A DNA stretch of 64,000 nucleotides from Nereocystis luetkeana (taxonomy: Eukaryota; Sar; Phaeophyceae; Laminariales; Laminariaceae): assembly GCA_031213475.1 (NCBI GenBank), contig JARUPZ010000007.1:2723586-2787585 (forward strand). The letters are read 5' to 3'. The notes beneath the pieces were generated by a model. It was not told where the DNA came from and ran no database searches. It saw only the letters and a list, made by a program, of their open reading frames with translations. The number at the start of each line of letters is the position of its first letter. The first letter of the stretch is position 1. Below are positions 38,901 through 50,900 of the stretch, piece by piece. Both the position numbers and the translations under genes were made by a program.

Positions 38901-41900
38901 TTCAAACCAATCGAGCGAAAAGGAGAACACCATCATCATGGTCATCGACGATCATCATGGTCATGATCATGCTAAATCGCGAGCATCCACACACACCATC
39001 AGATGTCGACACAAAAGCGCTCTAGCTATCATCGTTGCCGTCCGCACCTTCGCAACGAGAGCCCTCTTGTCGCTGGCGGTCTCGAAGTCGTCGAACCAAG
39101 TCATCTCGCCCTTCTCAGATATCTCGGTCATGAAATTCTGTGTGCGCGTTTGGCGGTGTGGACGCATGATAGGGCAGGGTGCGGACGAGAAGAGGGCGGA
39201 GGAATTTAGAATAAAGGCGGCCCCAACACGATACACGCGTCCAAGACACGCAACGATGCGACATTGAAACCACACCACCAGCAGCAGCAGCAGCAGCAGC
39301 AGACGAAACAGGCGCGACGAACACGTTACGGACATTGAACCCACGATTCAAGAACACAGGCCAACCTTGTGCCCCCCCCCCCCGCTCCCCATTGTACTCA
39401 AGTGCGCACACCAAGCAAGACGTTTCTACGACAGATGTAGCACTTTGTGGTCAACCTGTATCTGATCGATCGCCGAGCGATGTGGTTGGGATATCATTTT
39501 TTCTGCAGTGTTTTTACATCGTTCTTATTCCATCCGCCGTCTGACCACGTGCAGCGCATCCTCCAATCATATAACATCCGCATACTCCGGGGGTATATAT
39601 GTATAAAAGGGTAAATACAGTAGACTTACATTTCTTGAAACATGGAAGGTGCTATTGACCAGACCTGAGTTTTCGTGATTTCACCGATACCACTCTCACT
39701 TTCAATAGAAGCAGCGTTTGGAATGTGACATGGAGCCTATAGTTCCGGTCAGAGTGGTATAGGCTTCGGGGTTGTTAATCGGATTTCAGTTTTTTTGTCT
39801 CTCAAAATAAGTGGCTGGGCTGCTGCAGGTACAGAGCTCTCATACTGTAATCGAGTGAAGAGGGTTTTAGAAAAAAATAGGTGCTGCCAATACCGCCGAG
39901 GCAAGCTTCACTACCTCAAATTTCAATCGAACTTTTTACCGATATGTTGGCGCGGATGTGTGTTTGGGTGAACATAACGTGGTGGTACCTGGGAGTTGCA
40001 CCGCTTGGGTTTGATGACAGCGCAGGGGGCACGCAAAACACATACCAGGTATATACTCGTACAGTGCTGCTGGCAAATTCTTTTGACACAAGCCAATCTC
40101 ACGGCCGTATTGTAAAGTGTTGCCCCTTGAAAAACCTTGTAGGCGTTGTCATACCGGGGATAGGGATAACAACTACGAATACCTGGTAAGTATCCACCGG
40201 CAAATCACTCGTCGTATGGTAGAGGTATGTATGTACTTCGAAGTATGTACATATACCTGTAGCTCGTAGTCGTCGATCATGTCCTGGTTGTTGGAGTAGT
40301 ACAGCTGTTTCCATGTCGCACCAGTCGATGCCATTGTTACACCAGGCGATACCGCCGATTAGGAGAGGTCGCGCCAATAAGAGCGAAGGGAGGGAGGGAG
40401 GGAGGGAGGGAGGGAGGGAAGGGAGGCGAGGGGGGGGAACAAGCAACCGACCCCGCGCACGTAAAGGCAACCAGACCGCGGGGTGAAGATAAGAACGGAG
40501 ACGGAAGTCCGGGAAAAGCGGGAGTGGGAGGCGGTGGCGAAAAAATGAAACGCTAGGCAAGGGCACCGTGGTGTCGCGAAACGGTCGGCATGTGACGGTG
40601 CCTGTCTGCCGCGCATACGGCGCACAGCTTAGAGGGAAGATGCATAACTAACTTGATACTTCGATGATACATTGCTGGCATGGTGGTTGCTTTCACGTTC
40701 TATGAGGACGTAGACAGTATGCAGACAAACTAGATTGTGACACCTCATCACGACGATACGTTTGCTTAGACCAGGTAAGATGCATCTGTTGAACATACAC
40801 TTCTGTACAAAATAGGATCGTTCGAGTTAGCGGCAGCAACAGGTACGTATTTGACTGGTTTACAGTTCGTTTACGCATGAGGTCCAGTGGCACGAGTTGC
40901 GTTTTCGACGAACTTGCGCATATAGTATACCAGGTACCTGGTTTGACACAGCACAACATACACAAACAACATACCTGGTACCAGGAATATGTAGGAGGGC
41001 TTGAAGGTAGGGGTAAGGGAATGGAATACAGGAATTGTCGGACCTGGCTTGGAAGGCAGCTTCTTTATCAGTCGTAGTCGGGGGGACTTCTTGCATTTTA
41101 TTTGTCCTCGGTAAATGAGAGACGGAAGGGAGCTGAGAGTGGTCCGAGAGGGACTTGATCTGAGGCATCAAGCCAACTCTGCTCTCGATCTATTATCCCG
41201 CTAGACGACGGGCAGATACACCTGCCCCCGGAACTTCCCTCGGGCGCATGTCTATTCTTCTTCTACCGCCTATCCTAACCTAAAGAAGTATTCAAATCCT
41301 AGAATACGTTTTGTGGCCTACTAAAAGTTAATTCCACAGGTCATCTTATCTCTAAGGAATGCACGATTTAAGAACATCCTTTATGGTCTTACGAAAACCT
41401 TAGTTGAACGGGCTGTCTTATCTACCAAGCGAAATTCTGAGCTCCGGGAATACTCTCAGAGTATTTAGGGCTTTTGTTCTTACTTGCCTAAATGGACTTC
41501 AAAACACGAGATTAATCTTCCGGTGTATCAGGGCTTTGATGCTAGGGGCTACATCATAACCACTCAATAGCGGAGTACTACTCCACATCACATTAGCCCA
41601 CCCTAGACAGTCGTATATGCAGACCGCACAACGGTCGATGGATGATACCGGAGTTCAGAGACCGGGAAATGAGGTCGAAGATGCGGCTACTCGAAACGAA
41701 ATTGGGCTATAATTTTCTCCGCGCTTCGTGAGGCCTAGGCGTCACGGAAAGTCTTTGACAGAAGCGCAAGCAGCAAGAGGGGCCAAACCCGAAACAGAAA
41801 AGGACAGGGGTCGAAATGAGGGAAACAAGAAACACCAGGATCATTGCAGAAGAAAGCATGCAGATATCCGAAGTGGAGGCAGAAGAGATGAGTCGCCCCA

Positions 41901-44900
41901 CGGTAGGGATTGTACTTTTTGGGCCGAAGGTTTCTGACCAATTGAGTTCATTGTTAAGTGAGGAGCTACCAGTTCGGATGAAAAAAAGTTACACATCTAT
42001 TTTATTTTAGGACTAGCGCACACAGGTGCCGATCGGGTGGCACGAACGAATTTCTTTCAAGTATTGCATCGGGTGAGATATTGGGCTCCTGGGGTGAGGG
42101 GCTCAGGAACTTCTGGTGCACCCCTACCGTGGGATGGCTCAGATACCAAGATGAATGCAGAAGAAAGAGGCGGAACTCAGGGTACGACCTTGTGCATGGG
42201 GGCTCGCAAGTCTAAGCCCGTGTAAGGCTCGGGGGTGTACGAGTGCAGGGTCTGTCATCGAATCATGGCGAATACGATGGAGTTACACAAACGGGAAAAC
42301 CACCGGAGGCGTCTCGGCAGAGTTCATGGAAGGCCGCCTACACCTTTCTCCTATCCCTCCGCGGGGTACTGATATGAAAAGGGGTGTTAGCGGCGTTCAC
42401 GGGCTTTGCCGAAACGTCTCGTGTGGCGACACGGGACAGAGCGATGGCTACCGTTGGGTTGGAGCCCGGGGCGAAGATACCCCACGGGCGGGGTGTCACC
42501 AAAAACGAAGATACTGCCGTCGACGCCAAGTGTAGTAGGGTTCGAGGGTAGAGGTAGAGAAATTCAGGAAATATCGGGTCTGGCTTGGAAGATAGCTTCT
42601 CTTGTTTAGGAGACATCTTGTGATGTATGATTCCTCTGTTGATGAGAAATGGAAGGGAGAAGCTAAGAGTGAACCGAGCGAGGCTTGATTCAAGGCATCA
42701 AGCCGACTGTGCTCTCCTTCAATTAACCCGCTAGACCGGTGAATACACTTTGTCCTCGGAACGTCCTCGGGCGCTTGTCTACTCTCCTCCTATCGGCTAT
42801 CCTAACCAAAGGGAGAATTCAAAATGCTAGAATACATTTTTGGTCTACTTAAAGCCGATATAACGTGTCCTCTTTTCGTTAAGGACTGCCCGTTCTAAGA
42901 ACATGCCTTTTTAGCCTTACGAAAAAATTGGTTGTGGGGGCCATCTTATCTACCGAGGAACTTTCAGAGCACCTGGAATACTCTCAGGGTATTCAGGGCT
43001 TTGACTCTTAAAATGCGCAAGGAACGTTCCGAAGACGAGAATATTATGTGGGTGTTACAGGGTGTTACCAGGCATTGATACTACGGGTTACCAGGTATCT
43101 CGTACCCACTACTCCAAAACACATACCAGGGAATGCCACAAGGTTTTGTGCCCGCAGAGTCCGATCGCGCCAGCCAAAGGATGGTTTCGGCCCAACTCAA
43201 ATACACGAGTCTGCACGCTTTCGAACACAACACGCTGCTTGCAACCCAAACAGCCACTAGGTGCCAGATGAAACGCTTAGGCTAGTGACCACACAACGAA
43301 TACCCGGTAAGGGTCGATCTTAACGACTAGTAGTATAGTATCTCGTTTTTTCCTGAAATTTCGGCATTTCACAAAATTCAGCGAGGGTTGAATCTTATCG
43401 AGGAAGTGCCTCAGTTGGCTTGGGAAGTAATCGCCCACCCAGCACAGAACCGCTCCTGCAGCAGCTGCGTTCGGGGAACCCATGCGTGCGGTGGCCCCAC
43501 AGTGATCGGTCTGACTCGTAGGCAGGTGTCGGTGCCTTGGGGAGTGAAATCCATCACCAACTCGTCACGCAACAACGCCCAACGCTTGCCCAAAGCGACA
43601 AAGTCTCGGCTATTGCCGTCACCGAGCTCAGTCGGTCGGCCACCTCGGTGCGGTTACCTTGTAAACTCGGCCACGAGAGCCCAGAAAGCTTTTGCGCCTC
43701 CTGCCTTCGGCCATGACTTGCGAATGACCTTAGGAACGCCCCCTGTCAGCTCTGTTCGCTCGCGAGTGGTGGCACAGCTCGAGCGGTGAGGCTGCCCGAT
43801 GATCTACACGGCCTTGTAACTAAATTTCCTGAAGAGCTCTAAAAACTTGAAGACGTCATTTTCGGGGTCGGATTCGCGAAAACACTAAAAAAACTGAAAA
43901 ACAGCCCTCGTTAAGATCGACCATAATAAGGCTCTTGAACCGCACCCCCTTTTTGTTTACAAACTTACTAGTAATCGGGGTAGTCTAGGCTTGAAGAAAC
44001 ACGAAGGGCTTTTGGCAACAAAACACACCAACAAACCAGGCACTCAAGTACTCACGTTGAGGTACTCCGTAACCCAGGTGTGTGTGGCCTCCCAGTACTG
44101 CATCCCGACGTCGCGGTACATGTAGAGGCCGGGGAAGTCATCCTTGGTCACTCCGCGGTTCTTGAAGTCGGCCTCCGGGGAGAAGTCCTTCTGGATGCGC
44201 TTCTGCGTCTGATGGTTGAGGTGGCGGGGAGTCGGCAGAGTGGGGGGACGTGATGGGGCGATGATGTGTTTGTTTCAGCGTACTGGCTACTCGGTATTCG
44301 TACTGCACGCACATAGTACGCCCCGAGATGCCTTCTCGAAGAGACATTATCGACGGCACATACATGCTGGAATAGGGGCACTGCACCAGGTGTTGGTCAA
44401 AACATTTCTGGCCGATGGCATGCTACAATGGGGGTACTGTGCCGACGGCATGCTCCGATAGGGGTAATGGACCGACGGCACGCTACGATACGGGTAACGT
44501 ACCGACGGCACGCTACGCTAGGGGTACTGTACCGACGGCATGCTACGCTAGGGGTACTGTACCGACAGTATGTTACGCTAGGGGTACTGTACCGACCGCA
44601 CGCTACGATGGGGGCCCTGCTGTACCTTGTTCTGGCCAAAACCATTCTCTGGACGGATGGGGTTCCTCCCCCTAGGAATTGCCGTAAGCAGCTGTACCCA
44701 ATATCGTTCCACCCCACTTTCATTCTACAGTATGCGTATCTGTTTCGAAAACGATACGTACGTACCTACACCTACGTATGATGGGTGGAGGTTGACCCTT
44801 TCAGTCCCGGTTTGGGGACAAGCTGCAGTGCTTACTGTAGAAGTTGAGTGGTTTGTCCCCAAAACGGGACTGCAGTCCTACGAGGGTTAATAAGCGTCCC

Positions 44901-47900
44901 TTTTTTGTGTAATCAGCCTATTATTATTAGTAGGCAGACAGGTTGTACGGAGCTCGCCTCAAGGGAGGAGTGTCATACAAGTTGACCGGTAGGTGATACC
45001 CTTACTGTATCACATGGATAGGGGTGCACTTGTCTACTCACACTATAATACCGGTATACCAGGTACCAGGTGGTGCGCGCCGTGCGTGACGGTTTTCACA
45101 TGCCAGAGTACGCCATCGTACCGCGTTGATGGCGGATGGCGGGAATGTTGCTGGGCAACACCTGAAAGTCGCTCGCGCGGATCTGCCCAAACGTTCGTAA
45201 TAGCCGACAGAATGCTCGCAGCGTGGCATTACCAGATCATCGGTTCGGGTTCGATCCGTTTCGCTTCGTCTCTCGTCCGTTCGAGAACTACGCTCTACTC
45301 GTGGGCCCGCTCTCCATCACCACACCGCTCTCAAGGATAAAGCGCCATCCTTTCGATCGATTTCTTGCATAAGCCTGTTCTCTCTCTCTTTAAAGAACAT
45401 AGGCAATCGCATTTTTCACACAGTAGTAGTAGTCACTGCCGCGTGACCCATCCATCCGCATGTTGCCTCTTGTTTGAACTGGACAACCCAACTATCATCG
45501 CATTCCAACAGGGGTTTCTAACTGTTTCCCGTCAAACCCGATCGAGACCAGGCAAGGCGTGCCGTGAAACGCCTGCTTCTGGGACAAACTCCACTCAATC
45601 AGGGCGGAAAGTGCATTGACCGTTCAGACTGTTCCAACAGTAGCATGGACATTCACATATTACTTCTACGGTTTTGTCCAGAGTTGGCTTGTGCCATGAC
45701 GAGACAGATGTCGTCTCTCGTTCTACGCCTTTTTTCTCGAGCTCACGTGAGGAGCTTTTCGAAATCTCACCCGGAACATGACCCCGAAAAAAGTTTCGTT
45801 CGCGCGACCCGACCAAGATTTCAAGATTTCTACCAGTATGCGCTTGTCCTAAAATAAACTGCATGGTAGTAAAACTGCCATACGGACCGGTATACTAATA
45901 GTTTCGTACTTGAAGAGCTCAACCGATCAAAATGTATTGCCTCAGGAGGCAAAAACACGCAAGAACCCCTATTATATACAGTTGGATCAGTCGTGCACTG
46001 CTGTACTACACACAGCACCAACTACTTTTCTTTTGGTCCACGATGACGCAGGGAACACACACATACCTCGATGCGGACTAGCTTCAAGGAGTCTGAGACG
46101 TCGTTGGCCTGAAGCTCGTCGATAGGGCCGCCATTGACCATGAGAGTCTGCCGCACCGAACATAGAACAAGAGAGCAGATATAACTTTTGTTTTTGAAGA
46201 TCGCCGTGACGACGGGACGAACATCAGGACATGGAAGAAAACACAACATCCATGACCGAACGTCCGAGGTGCGGGAAGGAATCGGGCGCGTGACTCATTT
46301 GTGTTGCATATTCCGGGAGCTCCAACACGCACGGTGCGGTAGAAGTAGTGGTAAATGTAAAAGGTCTAGATATCTGGATATGTTGAGGCTACTCACTACT
46401 ATACTGCTGTCGAGGGTTTGGTGTCACCGTTGGTCCTAAATGTCTCTGGAATAATAATACATGCCTTCATATCTATACGTGGAAGCACGACCGCCTGTTC
46501 CGATCTTCTCTGGATAGCTTCGCAAACCGTACAGACCAGCTGTCCGGCGCAAAGTACGAGTCGACTCTTCCGTCACGTATTTTCGTCATATCTTGATTCT
46601 CTGATACTAAACATCTCCGACAAGCGTTGTATACTAACTGACTATATATACCTGTTCCCTGAACCATCACGACTTTTCATTATTACGTACTTGAAGCTCG
46701 ACGACTAAACGACAACAAACATGTGTTGGAGATATTTTGGGCTCTCCCACAGCGATCCGTTTACGTGCGCCGGCTCACGTTGGTCTCGGTAATAGAGCCC
46801 AGTGCCGTTCTTGTTCTTGTGTTGCGACATGATGCGGCCGTTCATGATCGATTCCCCTGTTGTTGTTGCAATATTTTTTATATTGAATGGAGTGCTATGC
46901 ATGCGATCTTGGAGATATGCCGTTATATTCCCGAGTTACAGTTACTGAACATTAAGGGCTTTGATGACTTTAATTTTTGGAGGGACACCGGTGCCGTGTT
47001 GAACGTATTTAATAGGGTGTTGGGCGTACGCTCTTGGAGGCAAGCCGTTAATGTCTCCGAGTAGTAGTTACTGAGCATCGTGGGCTTCGGTGTTTCGTTT
47101 TCTTTGGCGCGCTAAGCGTGCTACGATCTTGGAAGCATTTCCGAGTAAAATGCGGTTGATACATGTTATGGGCTTCGGGCAGTATCGATGGGTTGATCGT
47201 AGGCTTTGATTCTTCGTGGAACATTAACCCTTTTAGAACTGCAGTCTCATTTTGGGGACAATCCAATCAAATTTCAAGTAGTTTGTCCCCTAACCGGGAC
47301 CGCGGTTCTAAAAGGGTTAAGCGATGTAGAGCGTTTGACGTGGGTTGACGCGGCGAGGCAAATTGTAGGACACTATTACGGGGGACCATATTAAGTAGCA
47401 CCTACGGTAGACACAGAACCCTATATATCTCCGTATTTTCACTAACAACATTTGGTCCTGTTAACTATGGTCTCCCGTAATAGTGAAAATGTGTCGTTTT
47501 TATTTTCGAGTAATCGTTGACGTGTAGGCCTCTGGTGCGTGGAATATAGTGGGGCTTGTTAATAGTGTGGGTATTTGGCGGCTTACGCAACGTGCTATAC
47601 TACTGAAGGTTAATTGGACACACCCTTAATATGTTTTTTTGGCGCGCTGTCTTTGTCAAGGGCCATTGGGTTCTTCCATGCCAATATTCTTATTTGCGGT
47701 GTTACGCGATGTTTCGAGACTTGTCAACCGAACCAGTGAATTACAGTGAATCCACATTTTCAATACCTCCTTCCGTATGGCGGTATCAGCCTTCAGCCAT
47801 TTTCATCGCTGTCATGTTCTTGGAATCGCTTTTATAGCGGGCGGCATCAGCCGCACAACCGTGTACTGCTACGGTTGGCGTTTTTCGCTGTTGAAGTGTT

Positions 47901-50900
47901 TGTGACAAGGTTTCCAGCTCACATCCTGGGCCTTGTCGTTGATAAACCCAGTCCCCACGAGGTGGGGCTTCAGAAGGTCGTAGATGGGGTGCTCCTTGGG
48001 CAGCTGGCGGTTCATCGCGACCAGGGGGGCTTCCAGGACCATGTGGGTGTTGCCGAGGTGGGAGACAATCTCATGGATACTGTAACATGTTGTGGTCGTG
48101 CGTGCGCAAATCAAGTAGAAACACGGGGCAAGAAATAGACGTAAGCGTGTGCAGCAAGGAATGCACAATAAACTAGTATCTCCTTTTTCCATTGCCGTCG
48201 ATTACGAGGCCAGGACGTTCGCGACATGTGGTGCTGGACAGCACTTTGGGCCCGCCAACAGCAAACACTTGACCCCTTAAGGACTGCAGTCCCGTTCTGG
48301 GGACAACGTGAGCAAGGCTTATAACCTTTGTCGTGACACTATCCTCGAACCCCTGTAGGCCTAGGCGTCGATTGTGGTAGAGTATAGTTTAAGGTGTAGC
48401 GGTCGCCGCTGAGCGCCGTTTCTAAATCCTTATTCGATGGCGTCCTCCAAACGGTGAGCTATCATATGCCGTGATTAGCTTCTATTTGATTACAGTACTA
48501 TGCTGTTGTATTCGCTGGCAACGTGCGCTCTTTCGGCCGCAGCAAAGCAAAACGAAAAACTTGAAATTCGGCACTTGGCCATTTTCGGACTTCTCATTTG
48601 GTAAACTACGACAAGGGGTACACGGTCGCAGAGGAGTACGGCTCCGTGCTCACATAAAGTCAGCGGCCTCGAAGCACGCCTTGGCGATCATCCAGTTGTT
48701 GCCTTCTCCGGGCATGAAGATTGGCAGGGTCTCTTCTCCTTGCCCCAGCTGACAAGACAGACGTATAAGAGACCAGCGGGAAAAGCGACAGAGGGACAAG
48801 ACAGACAGAGTGATAGACCGACATAGACGCAGATACAGATATACAGGCAGAAAGACAGTCAACTCACATTGGCTGGTACACAGCAATGACCAGGCCAGCA
48901 AAACAGAGAGAACACCAGCAACCAGTGGGACACGCAAGTGCAGCACCGTTTTTTATGCAAGAAACTTTTCACAAACTACTCATTAAAATGGAGAAACGTT
49001 GCGTTTTCTTTTCGATCAAAATCAGCTTCTGGGTGACTTACTGTGTAGTACCGACCTAGCCATAGTTTAGAGATCCTCGAGTCAATACCACCAGGAAACA
49101 AGTTGGTGCGCACCTCAACTTCAAAGTGTGTTCAGAATCAGGTTTTGTGTAGGATATGAAGATCCTCAAGCCGAGCGCCCCAGAAAAAGTAGGTACATCG
49201 CTATCGTAGTGTTGCAGCGTGTTTCGTTGACAGTATTCAGCAAGTATTCAACATTTAGCAAGGACAACAACACCCCGAGGCGTTCAAAGGGCGAAACAGT
49301 GCACCCGTCCTCGTTGACATCAATATACGAGTACATATACAAATACGTAGGTTCACCTGGATGCCGATGGGCCTGATGGGCAGCAGCTCGTCGTCGTCGA
49401 CATACTCGAAGAGCGCCACGGAAGGGGTGAGGTACCTCGTCCAGCCCTCGTTGGGAGTCGCCGGCATTCCCTTCGGATATATATATATATATATATAATA
49501 TATATATAATATATATCATCATGATCATCATCATGGTCATCGTCGTCACCATCAGCATCATGATCATTGTCAGCATCATTGTGACCATGATCATCGTCAT
49601 GCACGACGTCATAGTCAGTCGTGATCATCATCAGTATCATTGTCATCACCGTCATCATCGTTATTGTCATTCGCATTCGGAGATGGATGCACAGGAAAGC
49701 GCAGAGGGGGGGGGGCGGTGGAGGGGGGATTTTTCGTCAGTGGGCCATCGAAGCACCACGCCTAAGCAAGCCCGAACCTACGATCAGTTCTGTCTTAGGC
49801 AAGACACAGGCAAGACACAGCACACTCCCTAGTCGAATACGGCAAGCATAACACATAACCGACTTACCGGCATGTACGGTGACGGCCCGCTACCTATATC
49901 TGGCTAACGTTAGAAAGGACCCTGCCCCTTCCCTGACCCACGCCCCAGGGCCTTGCACCACTGCTGCCGTCGACAGTGCCATATAGGGATGAGAAAATCC
50001 CCTCCCCGTCGGACACCCTGTACTGTGTACAGCTGGACAATGTACTTTTATGTACTTGTCGTAAAGCAGTGTAGTTATATAGGGGCAAATGAGAGAGAGC
50101 ACCCGTCGTGATAGGGGACAAAAGAATCTCTCTGAAGTTACCTTTCGCACCGAGTTTTTATTTTTATTTTTTATCGCGCAAGTTTCACACATCACGCACA
50201 TTACCGATCCTCACTTCATGATCTACCCAGGCTCTCTGCTTACCGCGAGAAGCTCATGATCGACGACGAACAGCTTTCCGGCATCCATGAGCGAGTCCAC
50301 CTTTTTCTTCAGGGTCTAGATGAGTTGGCGTGTAGGGGGGGACGACGACGACGACGACGACGGACCTTAAAGCCGGTGCATTGTGCATGCTTATAATAGG
50401 AAGGGGGTAAACATACGTCAAGCACTGCCAATCTGTTTTGTTTTTTTGTCCACGGCACGTACGGCTCGTAGGCGAGTGCCGCAACCTGCGGGCGGTGCGG
50501 GTGCGTTAGAGTGGAGGGTGGTTCGATGGGCTGAGCAGGCGCCACGAGCACGGTGGTCAATACATAACTGTGTTTGGATGCTCTTTCATGACTGTAGTTT
50601 AAAACACTAAAAACTAGGCATATTCACTGCTCCCCCGTCTCCCCCAAGAAACTAAGGTTACAGCTATATTACCGCCATTTTGTATTTGCGTGCCCCCCAC
50701 CCCCCCACGCGGACTGCAGTTTCCTGCTGGCCGCCAACACTTGAACAACAAAAACAACGGGCGATGAAGCGGTGAGACCCCTCTCCCCCCCGGTTTATGG
50801 TCATACGACTACGGCCATGTATGAGATCGAGTGCATATATCCTATCGAGTAACCCCCCCCCCCTCGTCACAACTACGACGACCTTAGCTACTGCAACACA

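Noticed and set aside
44409..44612. Regular 30 bp repeats resembling a CRISPR array
   Set aside because: Units are head to tail without spacers, in a eukaryotic intron.
49166..49680. Met/Asp/His-rich open frames on both strands
   Set aside because: Product of a CAT/ATC triplet tract and a TA repeat; only 49357-49470 is coding, in another frame.
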